DNA of 64,000 nucleotides, from the NCBI GenBank assembly GCA_038030265.1, contig CM075937.1, positions 9,238,001 to 9,302,000 of the forward strand, written 5' to 3'. Source of the stretch: Corythucha ciliata (taxonomy: Eukaryota; Arthropoda; Insecta; Hemiptera; Tingidae). The translations under genes and the position numbers were made by a program. Shown here in pieces: positions 22,541 to 34,052 of the stretch (positions are counted from its first letter, which is position 1; each line of letters opens with the position of its first letter). The notes under the pieces were generated by a model, which saw only the letters and a list, made by a program, of their open reading frames with translations, was not told where the DNA came from and searched no databases.

Positions 22541-22742
22541 AGTGACCGCTCCCCCCCCCCGTCCAGTCTTGCGAGACTCTTGCGGAAGGCCAAGACCAAG
22601 AACAAGACTGAGCCTGCGAGATGCACAAGCCCAAGACTGGATTGTGAATGCAAGACCAAGACGCAAGACTCGCTATGCAAGACCAAGACCAAGACCAAGA
22701 CTGTACAGTCTTGGTCTTGTTCTTGCTTTTCGCATCACTAGC
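22541..22742 (-). mobile_element. hAT-like end with CAAGAC subterminal repeats
   Basis: GTCTTG/CAAGAC repeats end at GCTTTTCGCATCACTA, whose complement TAGTGATGCGAAAAGC matches the hAT-like ends at 10126, 17968, 19038 and 45993. The left end is lost in a C-run, so the copy is incomplete. Confidence 0.55.
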
Positions 22743-23006
22743 AGAGATATTAGGTTTTGACAGTTCACGACCCTTCAACTACGCTAATTCAGTTTCTGGG
22801 GTCGAATTGACTATTTCTCGCTTCGATTTACCTTGCGTTATAATTGATGAGCTACAGATTTCTCTTTCTGGGGACTCATCCCCGAATATAAGCCTGCAAT
22901 AGGCATTGGGATGCATCTGACTTGTTCGCACTACGTGAAGCTGCCCACCCATAAATCAAAGGCTGGCTACGCCCCTGCCCTGAACAAGCGATTTTTTCTC
23001 TTTTAG

Positions 23007-24000
23007 GCAAGAACTGGCGTTTTTTCTCAATTTTGGACGCGAATTAGCTATTTTTCTCACTTATATCAGAGATTAGTGTTTTCTCAACTTGAGCTGTGAA
23101 TAAGCCCTTTCAATCAATTAGCGCTTTTCACACATTTTAGTCGACAGTCAGAGTTTTTCTCGAATTAGCAATTAATTTTGCTTTAGCCATGACTTAGCAC
23201 TTTATCTCAGCAACGAAGTGGCCGTTAAAACCGTGAATTTTCTCATTTTTGGCTTTAAGTTTGGATGCCCCGCAAAGTATCGCCTCGTTTCAATTTCAGC
23301 TTTAAAAGAGCTCTTGTTCTCATTTCTACTGGCAGTTATCACCTGTTCTTAATTTTGGCCATGAATGTGCGATGTTTTCACATATTAGTATGCGAGCTAG
23401 CGCTTTTTCCCCATTTTAGCAGTGATTTAGCGATTTTTCTAAATTTTATGGTTCCGGGTTGATTTTTGCGTGCATCAGTAAATTAGGACGCCCCGCAAAT
23501 TATCGTTTTTTTCAAATTTAGCCGCGCATTTAGAGCTTTTTTGAAATTATTTCACATTTAGTCATGAGTTTAGCACTTTTCCTCATTTTTAGCCGTGAAT
23601 TAGAACTTCTAAATTTTGACCACGAATATACGATTTTATCACATTTAGCCATGCTGCCGCATAGCGCATTTAGCGCTTTTTCCTCATTTTAGCATCGCAT
23701 TAGCAATTTTTCTCAATTTATGCAGCTAAAATTGAGAAAAATCACTAATTCACCGATAAAATGGGGGAAAAGCGCTAATTAACTCAGAGTTAAATTTGAA
23801 AAAATCGCAAATTCACGTAGAAAAAAGAAATAATTGTTTCCCGTTTTAGCAGCAAATTAAAGGTGCATTTACACATAGTGATGAATTGGCGCTTTTTTCT
23901 CAATTTTAACCAAGAATCAGGGTTTATCGCTATTTTGGGTGCGGATTAGCTAAGGACCCCTTTCCCTCATTACTTTTTGTCCCTCATCTCTTCATCGTTG
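23007..24000 (-). repeat. Family A array; 23007-23590 duplicated at 48041-48605
   Basis: Units read GCGAATTAGCG then TTTTTCTCAATTTTAGCC. The first ~580 bp, from GCAAGAACTGGCG, match 48041-48605 in the same orientation at roughly 90% by eye. Near 23725-23815 the orientation flips (AAAATTGAGAAAAATCAC), so the array contains an internal inversion. Confidence 0.85.
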
Positions 24001-24029
24001 TGCTAATTTAATAATGATATTAATTAGTT

Positions 24030-24290
24030 TCAAACCCGGCAGGCACCAAAGACTCGTTTGGGCTCATACGCTTGTACCCTGACTCAACTGTGCACCCCGT
24101 ACTACGCGGGCGTTTCGGTCAGTGCGCCGTTTGTTGAACGCACACCGCCGAGATAACGCCCACACGAAGCCGAGTGCGCCGTGTCACAGCTCGCCGGTGC
24201 CTTATAGTGAAATGGGCAAAAGCTAGATTCGACCCCCCCCCCCCGCCGGGTTGCGAAGCGAGTATTGTATCCATTACACCATTTTTGCCG
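24030..24290 (-). mobile_element. tRNA-derived SINE, minus strand
   Basis: On the minus strand TGGTGTAATGGATACAATAC resembles a pol III A box and GGTCGAATCTAGC a B box, separated by a G-run, followed by a GC-rich body (GGGCGTTATCTCGG, GCGCACTGACCG) to about 24030. This is the layout of a tRNA-headed SINE. A cloverleaf cannot be completed because of the G-run, so a functional tRNA is unlikely. Target duplications not identified. Confidence 0.5.
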
Positions 24291-24890
24291 CAAATTAGAA
24301 TTTTTCTCCATTTTAGCCACAAATTAGTATACCTACTTGTTCCGCACGAATTATTGACTTTCTTCCATGTCAGCCGTGAATTAGAGTTTTATCCCCAGAA
24401 TCAGCAATATTTCTTAACTTTATAATCACTAATTGGAGTAATTGGCATTTTCCTCAATTTTAACAGCAAATTGAAGATTTTTCCCTATTTTTAGCATCAC
24501 AATAGCACTTTTCCTCGATTTGAGCTACAAATTAGCGTTTTCCTTAATTTCAGCAGCGCGTATTGGTGATTTTTCACAGTATTAGCAGGGAATTAGCGTT
24601 GTTTTAGCAATTATATTCACTGTTAGCGCAAATAGCGCTTTTCCACAGTTTTAGAGTTAGGTTGCCTTCAGAAACCACGGACTTGCGTTTTATCAATTTT
24701 ATCCGTGAATTAGCGATTTTTTTTTCAATTCTAGCATGAATCAAAATTACCTTGCGATTTTTTTAAATTGTCACCGTGAATTAGTCTTTCTCGACATTTA
24801 GTTGCTAATTAGCACTTGTTCTCAATATAATTAATGAATTAGCGCTTTTCCAGACTTTACTATTACTTTAGCTACGAATTACCGTTATTA
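24291..24890 (-). repeat. Family A array
   Basis: Standard units. The landmark GTTGCCTTCAGAAACCAC is at about 24658. About 24540-24720 aligns inverted with 3330-3500. Confidence 0.8.
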
Positions 24891-25510
24891 TTATTATTAT
24901 TATTTATTTATGGCGAAATACAAAACATATAAAGAAAGTAACTCCTTTTTCAAAACTTGCCTGCTCCTAAAAAAGAACTGAGTCCTGTGTTAAGGAGCAG
25001 AGTCTATATATATCAATAATATTTACAACACCAAGTCAAACAAAAAAACAAAACAACAATGCCATGAATTCAACAATACTCAAACTATCATAATATGAAA
25101 CAAATTACTAATAGTAAACAATAGCAAAGCAAAACTAATAGTAAACAAAGCACAGCAAAACATAAAGAAAATTTCCTACAAATTTTGAATAATATTTAAA
25201 ATGTGTTTCTTAAAGATTTCAATCGAATGCCAATTATTAAGATTAATTTTATTATCATAAAAGAACTTAACAGCTGTATAAAAAGACGCTCTTCTAAATG
25301 TCTCAGTTCTGAAAAAAGGTAACACAATATCAGTAGTATTTCTAGTTCTTCTATTTGAGACCTCAATCGTAGAACAAAGCTTAGAACTATAAACACGTAC
25401 ACAAGAACTAAACAAATGTATTTGCTTTAATTTAAGTACATTGAACTCTTCATACAATCGCAAACTTGGATATACCGGGGTTTTCTTAAGTAATACTTTA
25501 ATAACAATAT
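24885..25510 (-). pseudogene. 5'-truncated LINE 3' end (RT C-terminus), copy 1
   Basis: The minus frame encodes PVYPSLRLYEEF, then VRVYSSKLCS, RTRNTTDIVLPFFRTETF and ASFYTAVKFFYD, the typical C-terminal tail of Jockey/CR1-type LINE ORF2, where an FRTETFRRS-like motif and YTAV precede the stop at 25176. A 3' UTR follows with repeated TTTACTATTAG words and a terminal AATAATAATAA tract at 24885-24905. Truncated inside ORF2, so non-mobile, and inserted in a family A array. Confidence 0.75.
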
Positions 25511-25874
25511 TTTCTTATTGATTTTTCTTTTCTTTTTTTATTGATATTTATTTGTTATCCTTAGTAATAGCCGCTTGAGTTATTGATTTTTCTCAATACT
25601 AGCCGCGAATTAGCTTTTTTTTCTCAGGCTCACATTAGCAGTTTAATCCTATTTTTGCCATATGAATAAGCACTTTTTCAAAGGTTTGGACCGGCGGTTG
25701 TTTCGATTTTTTTTTCAATTCTAGCATGAATCAAAATTACCTTGCGATTTTTTTAAATTGTCACCGTGAATTAGTCTTTCTCGACATTTAGTTTCTGATT
25801 AGCACTTTTTCTCAATATAATTAATGAATTAGCGCTTTTCCAGACTTTACTATTACTTTAGCTACGAATTACCG

Positions 25875-26500
25875 TTATTATTATTATTATTATTTATTTA
25901 TGGCGAAATACAAAACATATAAAGAAAGTAACTCCTTTTTCAAAACTTGCCTGCTCCTAAAAAAGAACTGAGTCCCGTGTTAAGGAGCAGAGTCTATATA
26001 TATCAATAATATTTACAACACCAAGTCAAACAAAAAAACAAAACAACAATGCCATGAATTCAACAATACTCAAACTATCATAATATGAAACAAATTACTA
26101 ATAGTAAACAATAGCAAAGCAAAACTAATAGTAAACAAAGCACAGCAAAACATAAAGAAAATTTCCTACAAATTTTGAATAATATTTAAAATGTGTTTCT
26201 TAAAGATTTCAATCGAATGCCAATTATTAAGATTAATTTTATTATCATAAAAGAACTTAACAGCTGTATAAAAAGACGCTCTTCTAAATGTCTCAGTTCT
26301 GAAAAAAGGTAACACAATATCAGTAGTATTTCTAGTTCTTCTATTTGAGACCTCAATCGTAGAACAAAGCTTAGAACTATAAACACGTACACAAGAACTA
26401 AACAAATGTATTTGCTTTAATTTAAGTACATTGAACTCTTCATACAATCGCAAACTTGGATATACCGGGGTTTTCTTAAGTAATACTTTAATAACAATAT
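25875..26500 (-). pseudogene. 5'-truncated LINE 3' end, copy 2
   Basis: Part of the second unit of the 990-bp duplication, with the same encoded C-terminal tail (stop at 26166). It arose by duplication of the host segment rather than by a second insertion, since the flanks are copied too. Confidence 0.75.
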
Positions 26501-26697
26501 TTTCTTATTGATTTTTCTTTTCTTTTTTTATTGATATTTATTTGTTATCCTTAGTAATAGCCGCTTGAGTTATTGATTTTTCTCAATACTAGCCGCGAAT
26601 TAGCTTTTTTTTCTCAGGCTCACATTAGCAGTTTAATCCTATTTTTGCCATATGAATAAGCACTTTTTCAAAGGTTTGGACCGGCGGTTGTCTTCAG

Positions 26698-26884
26698 AAA
26701 CCACATATTTTCGTTTTTAACCATTTTATGCGTGACTTTGGCCACGTTTTTCATTTTTATTCACACGAGTTGGCTCTACACTTTTAGCGCTTTTCCTCAA
26801 TTTCATCCACGATTGAGCATTTTTTCTCATTTCTAGCCACAAATTTATTAGCGATTTTTCTCAGTTAATGCAGCTTGTTTCCTC
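26698..26884 (-). repeat. Family A array, left flank of the LTR element
   Basis: Continues in the same orientation at 32539. Joining TTTCCTC (26884) to ATTTTAGTCG (32539) restores a normal unit, so the LTR element inserted into a continuous array. Confidence 0.75.
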
Positions 26885-27223
26885 TGTTTGGGGATTATGT
26901 TATTGCGACGTGAGGACGTTTAGAAAAGAGAATTCGAGCTTATTGCAATGAACAGATCGTCCACGTACCTGTAGCTACGTTTATATTGTACGAAGAGAGC
27001 CGACCGGTCGGGTTGATCTGACGTTTGACTATAAGTGGACTGTATTACGAACAATTTGCTCGAACGTTTTACGATTTTATCGAAATCAATTTGCGACTCG
27101 CGCTACGCACTGAGAGAACAAGGGACGAAAGGGAACTAACTAGAATTTGGCGGTATAAAAACTTGGACGGTAAGAGATTTCTGACCGTTGTACTCTTTTG
27201 GTTTTGTTGAACAGTCGTAAACA
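26885..27223 (-). repeat. LTR (3' LTR in the minus orientation)
   Basis: 339 bp, TGTTTGGGG...GTAAACA, about 97-98% identical by eye to 32196-32533. Flanked outside by TCCTC (26880-26884), repeated at 32534-32538 as a 5-bp target duplication. Confidence 0.95.
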
Positions 27224-27367
27224 CCGCCCACCCAAAATTAACTAATTTTGCCTAGATTAAACTATAAATAACAACAACGATAATAAGTGATTGTAAGAAT
27301 AAATAATTATATAATATAAATAATGCGAACGATTTCGCGAGCGCCGAAATATAAGAAAGAAGAAGTA

Positions 27368-29280
27368 TTAATTGGAAAATGTGCCAGAATTCATGTCTTG
27401 AGTTGGAGGAAGCGGAATGAGCTTTGCTGTAGGACGATGGTACGTACCATGATTGGTTTTTACGCGAGCGGAACGCACTATTCCGTCTTTACCGGGAAAT
27501 AATTCGACAATCCTGCCGAGAGGCCAATCCAGTGGTCTGGTGTCCACTTAAAGTACGAAGACCGGCTCTCCTAACTTTAACGGTCTGGTTCGCTCCTGCC
27601 ATTTTTGACGCTGGATTAAGGTATGGAGATATCCAGTTGACCACCGCTTCCAAAATTGTTGCGTTGAACGTAAGACGAGTTGCCAGTGCCGCACGCTGGT
27701 TTCTGACTGATCTAGAAGATTAGGTTCTGGCGGACTTAGAAGTGGGGCACTGATGATGAAATGACCCGGACTTAAATATTCTCCACTGACTTCAGGATCG
27801 ACAATGTTGGCACAGAGGGGCCGACTGTTGAGCACAGCTTCGATACGGCAAAATAGAGTGGAAGTTTCTTCGTATGTTAACGCGCGGTTGGTTAAATAGC
27901 GATGTTTGGCTGACTTCACAGCGGCTTCCCACAGTCCTCCCATCCAAGGCGATTCGGGAGGGTTGAGTCTGTACTCATGCAATTCCTTTCGTTGAGAGGT
28001 AGTCCATGACATCCAGTTCAGTTGTCCGTAGAAACTGCAACAAAACTTTATCTTCGTTTGAGGCACCCACAAAGTTACGTCCCTGGTCGCAATAGATTTT
28101 ACTGCACAGCCCACGACGGGCTATGAACCGGTCAAGTGCACCTCGATACGATGCCGTAGTCATGTCGCCAATGAGCTCAATGTGTACGGCCTTAACGACC
28201 ATGCACACAAAAATGCACATGCAACCTTTCCCAATCCTGGCGTTTCGGCGATTAATCTCTTTTAAGGGGAATGGACCGGCCAAATCAACACCCGTGTTTA
28301 AGAAAACTCGATTGGGAGTGACGCGATCCGCAGGTAGATCTCCCACCGGCTACGTTATACGATGTAGGAATATAATGCCATTGCTTTACAGTCATCATCT
28401 CTAAAATTTGCACCACTCGATTGGCAACATACGTTTTGAGACGATGCGGGGGCGTCCGCAACCACGCTAAGACCACTTGGGAGTCTGTGAATAAGGTAGT
28501 AGACTGAATTGACAAGCTGTTGAGTAAATAATTTTGTGACTGCATTTATTTGGCTAAGAGTAACGTAGTTCAGCTCTAATCTAGGGATCGCTTGGAGTTT
28601 TAGAGGAGCAACTTTGGTTTTTGCTTTCAGAAGGTGGACTGTGGCTTCACGTGAGTCGTTAAATTCACAGCGTAAATACAGTACCGCGGCGAATCCCAGT
28701 CGGCTGGCGTCACACATCGCTACTAGATGAAAACGGAATGTATCCGCAGGAGCGCAGAATCGAGGAATCTCCAATGCACTTGATTGGTTAAGTTCCGTGG
28801 CTAATTCCGCCCACCGTAGCAACTGTTGCTGAGGGAGAGGGGTGTCCCATTCGAGCCCGGCGGCCCACAAATCTTGCAGAAAGGCCTTCGCCTTGAAAAC
28901 CACTGGTGCCACCCACCCTCACGGGTCGAAAATCGAACCCACTTGAGCGAGTACACTCCGTTTCGTACGTGCGTTGTAATTGAGTGAGATTTTGTAGGTG
29001 AAAATATCTTTTTTGGGATTCCATTCAAGCCCGAGAATATGAATCGGCCTAGACTCGTCCGAATGAAGAGAAAGAAAGAACGCCAGCAATGAAGAGAAGC
29101 TCCGGTGGAATATCTTGAAGCAGAGTTGTAGAGTTTGACGCCCACTTTCTCAGCTCGAACCCACCCAAGTGTAAGAGTCTATCAAGCTCCTGTTTTAGCT
29201 GAACCGCTGCGCTCTCTGAACGAACTGCTGCGCAACATGTTTTTAAGAGAGTTTCCAACGCGAGAGGAAATTCAAGTCAA
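27368..29280 (-). pseudogene. BEL/Pao pol relic (RT C-terminus, RNase H, integrase)
   Basis: The RT end reads LDRLLHLGGFELRKWASN (about 29130-29180). RNase H-like follows with VAMCDASRLGFAAVLYLR and LQAIPRLELNYVTL (28355-28912). Integrase has GVDLAGPFPLK and YCDQGRNFVGA (27975-28346), then PPESPWMGGLWEAAVK and NSRPLCANIVDPEVS (27548-28114), and the C-terminal end WPLGRIVELFPGKDGIVR and NHGTYHRPTAKLIPLPP, stopping at 27368. At least four frameshifts separate these pieces. The order and the PSWMGG-type motif are diagnostic of BEL/Pao. The N-terminal half of RT and everything upstream is lost at about 29280. Confidence 0.9.
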
Positions 29281-29665
29281 TGATCTTTGACCAATTTGCT
29301 AAAGGACCCGCTGAGCTTGGAAAGGCGATGAAGTTTGAGTCTCTGTTTATATTTTTATACCTATACACGTACTTACGTCAATGTGTGAAACGTTTTAGTT
29401 CTTTTTATTATTATTATTATTATTATTATTACTTATTTATTCATGTTTCTTGTACAGCAATCCTATTTTTTATATACGCTTTAATGACACTGGGTGCTGC
29501 GTTATACCATTTTAAGTGTATAGATGCTTAGTTACCGTTCTTTTTAACATCCTAAGTCCAGCCACAGAAGATGACTGTATAAGTCGAAACCGGTCTGGCA
29601 GTAAAGTTTTGATTTGCGACGAAGGAATTTTTGTTCCACCTTGGTGTTTTTCTTTCCGATGACTG
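29281..29665. other. Inserted scrap between gypsy and BEL parts, with Penelope-like motif
   Basis: Contains a TTA microsatellite (29405-29432) and, at 29553-29590, AGAAGATGACTGTATAAGTC followed by GAAACCGGTCTG. The GAC/GTC stem and GAAAC tail resemble the motif in the palindromes at 18545 and 52920, so this looks like the end of a Penelope-type element. It marks the junction where both pol genes are cut. Confidence 0.5.
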
Positions 29666-31604
29666 TAAGACAGTAGCGGTATAGGCCGGCGGGAGGTAGG
29701 GGTCCAATGATGTCAACGTGTATGTGGTCGAAGCGTGATGACGGTGTGGGGAAGGAGGTGATAGGGGTATATACGTGTCGAGATTCTTTGGCTCGTTGGC
29801 AGTAAACGCACGACTGTGACCAGGAACGACAATTACGACGTATTCGAGGCCATACGAAACGTTCGGACACGAGGCGAGTGGAAGCTTTGACGCCGGGATG
29901 GCTCAGGTTGTGAAGGGAGTCGAATATCTGGCGACGAAAGGGTTCCGGGACGTAAGGACGAAGGGTGGGGGTCGATGCGTCACATACTAGAGTCACGTCG
30001 GTTCCAGGAATTTTCATTCTTTTTAGGTAGAGGGATGAATCACTGGTGATGAGGTTTTGCAGTTCATGATCTTCTAGTTGTGCTTGAGCTAACTTCGTGA
30101 GATCGACAGGTGAGGTTAAAGCAGTGGTGACGGAATCGACGCGAGATAGTGCATCGGCGACAATGTTTGCAAAGCCACTGACGTGCTGAATGTCGGTCGT
30201 GAACTGAGAGATGAACGACAGCTGATTAAGTTGAACGGGAGGAAGTTTGTCCTTGCGTTGGCTAAAAGCGAAAGTTAGGGGCTTGTGGTCTGTGTAAACC
30301 GTGAATGTTTGTGCTTCGAGGATGTGACGGAAGTGCTGAATGGCCGAGTGAACTGCATGAAGCTCTCTATAGAATGCTGGCCATTCTTTTTGTCGCTGAT
30401 TTAGCTTCCGAGAGAAGAATGCAAGTGGCTGCCATTCATTAGCTACTTGTTGTTGCAGGCACGCTCCCACGGCGGTTTGAGAGGCATCGGTGAAGAGTCC
30501 GAGACGAGCTTGAGGGTCAGGATGAGCAAGAAGGGTGACTTGTGCAAGGTGTTCTTTGCATTTTTGGAAAACTTTGTTTGAGTTCCGGAGTCCAGACGAT
30601 TGACTGATTGCCGCGTAGACCATGAAGGGCAGAATGAAGTGGGGCTTGGAAATCCACCGCAGACGGGAGGAAACGCCGGTAAAAATTTAGCATGCCGAAA
30701 AAGCGGCGAAGGCTTTTAGCAGACGTGGGTGGGCTGATGTTTTGCAGGGCTGCGACGCGTTCTGGTGGTGGTCGAGTTCCATCAGCTGAGACTTCGTAAC
30801 CGAGGAAATTTATTTTCGATGCACCGAGGATGCTTTTGTTGGCGTTGACGGTGATACCGCGTTCTGCGAGGCGTTCGAAAACAGCGCGAAGATGTGTGCA
30901 GTGTGTGGAAGCATCGGATGAGAAAATGAGGATGTCGTCGATATAGGGGTAGCAGAATTCAAGTCCATGAAGAACTTCGTCGATGAAGCGTTGGAACGTC
31001 TGCCCTGCGTCTCGGAGCCCGATGCTCATGAACGGAAACTCGAAGAGCCCGAAGGGCGTCGTGATGGCTGTTTTCGGGATGTCAGGTGGATTTACGGGTA
31101 TTTGCATGTAAGCTTTGACGAGGTCGATCGCAGAAAATATGGTGCTTCCTCGGAGGCGGTGAGAAAAGTCGTGAATGTGTCTGACGGGGTATCTGTCGGG
31201 AATGGTCCTGGCGTTTAGGGCGCGGTAATCACCACAAGGACGCCATGTCGAGTCCTTTTTTGGGACCATGTGGAGAGGAGAAGACCATTGACTATCGGAT
31301 CGACGGACTATCCCTTCCTGTAGCATATTGTTGAATTCTTGTTGGGCGAGAAGACCGGTGGACCGGGCGTCGTGTTTATGAAGTGAGTGGTTGAGTGGCG
31401 AACGACGCGATGGGTTCCTGGTGGGCGGAAGAGTTGGGGATATTGGGATAATACATCGTGGAAGAGTCGATGATACCAGCAAGTCGTCTGGGCAGCAGGT
31501 GATGGGCTGCGGGTTCGGTTCTGATGATGCCAGGTAGGATTTGACTCACGTTGGCGGGAGTGTGGTGGACGATACGTGGTGGCCAAGTGCTGCGTAAGCG
31601 TAGT
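29666..31604 (-). pseudogene. Ty3/gypsy RT, RNase H and integrase N-terminus
   Basis: RT (about 30620-31560) has [35 protein letters not shown], the YIDD box in [15 protein letters not shown], and [11 protein letters not shown]. RNase H has FTDASQTAVGACL, REKHAV-like ELHAVHSAIQHF and YTDHKPLTFAF. The integrase zinc finger is HNLSHPGVKASTRL with CVYCQRAKES, and the first core Asp is in DHIHVDIIGPLPP; coding stops at about 29665, before the second catalytic Asp. Frameshifts occur near 30550-30600 and 31400-31600, and protease is absent between gag and RT. Confidence 0.9.
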
Positions 31605-32090
31605 CAATTGTTTGCATATGGTTTCGAGAAGCCGAATGCTGTGATCGGTGGGGGGTGCGGAGGCGATTGCGTTGACGGAAGAAATCGGATTGGGGAGGGG
31701 GAGATAATGAATGCAGGTTGAACCTCTACGATTTTGTCGGCGGTGAGTGCCAGGCGGTCGAGTGGTAGGTCTGCCTGCGTTTGGAGGATAGCCTGGACGT
31801 GTGGGGGAAGACGTTGAGTCCAGAGCGTCCGAAGGAAGTCGTCGTGGACCGGAGTCGGCCCTACGAGAGACCTCAAATGGCGCAGGAATTGCGACGGTTT
31901 GCGATCACCGAGTTCTTCTTGTGTGAGGAGTTGACGGACTCGTACTCCATCAGAGAGGGAAAGGCGATCGATGATTGCGGTTTTGAGTGTCATGTAGGGA
32001 TTTTGAGGGGATGTTGCCGTTACGATATCTTCCACTTCGCTGATGATAAATAAAAATGACGAGAATGCTTTGCCGCCACAGGTTTGTTCT
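31604..32090 (-). pseudogene. Ty3/gypsy gag fragment
   Basis: Reads FIISEVEDIVTATSP, YMTLKTAIIDRLSLSDG, LGDRKPSQFLRHLRSLVG, LRTLWTQRLPPHVQAIL and LALTADKIVEVQ, the pattern of arthropod gypsy-type capsid proteins. The N-terminus is lost near 32090 and the frame ends at 31604 before any zinc knuckle. It runs directly into RT without a protease. Confidence 0.8.
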
Positions 32091-32175
32091 TTGTTCTCTC
32101 AGTTTAAGTGCGAAACTTTTTTTGATTGAAAAGAAATAATTAAACTGTAGTTCCATGAGATTGTATACGTTAATA

Positions 32176-32195
32176 ATCCGGCCCGTTTAGGACCA
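32176..32195 (-). promoter_or_regulatory. Primer-binding-site-like sequence
   Basis: Just inside the 5' LTR on the minus strand, TGGTCCTAAACGGGCCGG resembles the TGGTCCTTCGAGCCGG-type sites of BEL/Pao elements. It suggests that the LTRs belong to the BEL partner of the composite. Confidence 0.6.
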
Positions 32196-32533
32196 TGTTT
32201 GGGGATTATGTTATTGCGACGTGAGGACGTTTAGAAAAGAGAATTCGAGCTTATTGCAATGAACAGATCGTCCACGTACCTGTAGCTACGTTGATGTCGT
32301 ACGAAGAGAGCCGACCGGTCGGGTTGATCTGACGTTTTCACTATAAGTGGACTGTATTACGAACAATTTGCTCGAACGTTTTACGATTTTATCGAAATCA
32401 ATTTGCGACTCGTGCTACGCACTGAGAGAACAAGACGAAAGGGAACTAACTAGAATTTGGTGGTATAAAAACTTGGACGGTAAGAGATTTCTGACCGTTG
32501 TACTCTTTTGGTTTTGTTGAACAGTCGTAAACA
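32196..32533 (-). repeat. LTR (5' LTR in the minus orientation)
   Basis: 338 bp, partner of 26885-27223; differences include a GG indel and a few substitutions. Followed by the TCCTC target duplication at 32534-32538. Confidence 0.95.
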
Positions 32534-32538
32534 TCCTC

Positions 32539-33210
32539 ATTTTAGTCGTTATAATTAGTACTTGTCAACTGAATGTAAACTGTTTCAACACTTAATCCGC
32601 GAATCAGTGATTTTCCTGCAATTTTAGCCGTGAAATAAGCACTTTCTCTCCTTTTTAGCAGTGGAATAGCATTTTTATTCCGTGAATAAGCTATTTTTCT
32701 CAATTTTTAGCAACGAATTGAATTTTTCCTCAATTTTTGCAGCAAATTAGCCATTTTTTACCTTTTTAACAGCGAATTAACAATTTTTTATCACATTGAG
32801 CTATAAATTGGCGTTATAATCAATTTTTTTAATAGCTGAGTAGTATTTACCTCAAGTTTGGCCGCAAATTAGCGGGTTTTTAAACATTTTTGCCCTGGAT
32901 TTTCCTTTAATTCACTTTTTGCCTTTGGATTAGCAATTTTTCTCAGTGTTAGGCCTGACGTTGCCTTCAAAAGCAACGGGTTTTATTTTTTCTGAATTTT
33001 TAGCCACGAATCAGGGTTTTTTTTTTTAATTTTAATAGTAAATTAGCGTATTTATCAATTTCAGCTACGAATTAGCAGATTTGCATCATTCGCATCCGTG
33101 AATTAACGTTTTTTTTGTTTTTTGTTTTCAAGAATTTATCCGCGAATTGGCGCTTTTTTTTGCAATTTCATCAATGAGTTAGTGATTTTTCCCCCTCTAA
33201 TTTAAGCTGA
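32539..33210 (-). repeat. Family A array, right flank of the LTR element
   Basis: Standard units; landmark variant GTTGCCTTCAAAAGCAACGG at about 32954. Confidence 0.8.
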
Positions 33211-34052
33211 GATAATGGTAGGGTTGACGCTCTTAAAGTCCTCACACGGTCACACCACAGGCAACCCGTCGCCAGGGAGCGTCCTAATTGCCGATGTTCT
33301 TCGCCAATACGCGGCATGTCATTACTTACGGGTAAAAGAAAAAAACAACAACAGACAATTTCGTAATTATTTTAGCCGTCAAGCTCAATTTTCGACTGTT
33401 TCGGTGTGAAAAATAACCCTTGAGAATATTTAAATTACAGAGTTTGCTCCTTCTGTGGTAAATTTGTTTTTAGACAAACGTTAACAACTTTGAACATTAA
33501 AAGTTTAATTGATATTTACAATTCACACACGCCATTGAATTTCATTCACATGATTAAATTGAAAAAGTTAAATTTTATTCAACGGATGTTCAATATTTCG
33601 CTAGTTACTATTAGTTCCCAGCGTTGTCTATTTTACTGCTTGAAATTTCAAGACGTAAGTCACAAGGGGGGGGGGGATTGCTGAGGATATTATTCAGTTT
33701 GCGGCGCCGTAACTGTAAAGCTTTAAATTTGAGTAATCGGTCCAGTGAAATTCGGCCACGACCAGCAACACTTTTGAGTTACACTGGTCAGTGTCACTGT
33801 GAGGGGTGGGGGCGGAGTGAACTAAACAATGAAAGGGTGACTAGTGGGTCTTTATTGCAGTAATATCTTCTTTTTTTTAGCACCGCAGCACCACGGCGTA
33901 GTTAAGTTGTATATGGGGGTCAGGCACGTTACTCAGTTCGTTTTTTTTTTTTTTCATGGAGGCAATGGATAAAACGGTTTTGTCCAAAACACTAACTAAC
34001 TAAAAGAAAACAATGTTTTACAGTGTCACTTCCAACGTTCATCGTTATTCGA
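33211..34052. other. Unassigned region and 3' flank of the DUF4773 gene
   Basis: Three short forward frames show no motif. A G-run is at 33666 and a T-run at 33940. Probable 3' UTR of the minus-strand gene lies at 33960-34052, but no clear AATAAA was seen. Confidence 0.3.

Larger units (their letters stand above)
24718..26697. repeat. 990-bp direct tandem duplication
   Basis: Two consecutive units, about 24718-25707 and 25708-26697, differ at only a few bases (for example CTGTGTTAAGG against CCGTGTTAAGG). Each holds family A flanks, a TTA microsatellite and a truncated LINE. The near identity implies a recent event or an assembly duplication. Confidence 0.9.
26885..32533 (-). mobile_element. 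Composite LTR retrotransposon, gypsy 5' half and BEL/Pao 3' half
   Basis: A 5.65-kb unit bounded by two near-identical LTRs and a 5-bp target duplication. In minus-strand order: 5' LTR, primer-binding-site-like TGGTCCTAAACGGGCCGG (BEL type), partial gypsy gag, gypsy RT, RNase H and integrase N-terminus, a non-LTR/Penelope-type scrap, then BEL/Pao RT C-terminus, RNase H and integrase, then the 3' LTR. Protease, the second part of the gypsy integrase and the first part of BEL pol are missing. Either gypsy inserted into BEL with deletion on both sides, or template switching made a chimera that inserted as one unit. Confidence 0.85.
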
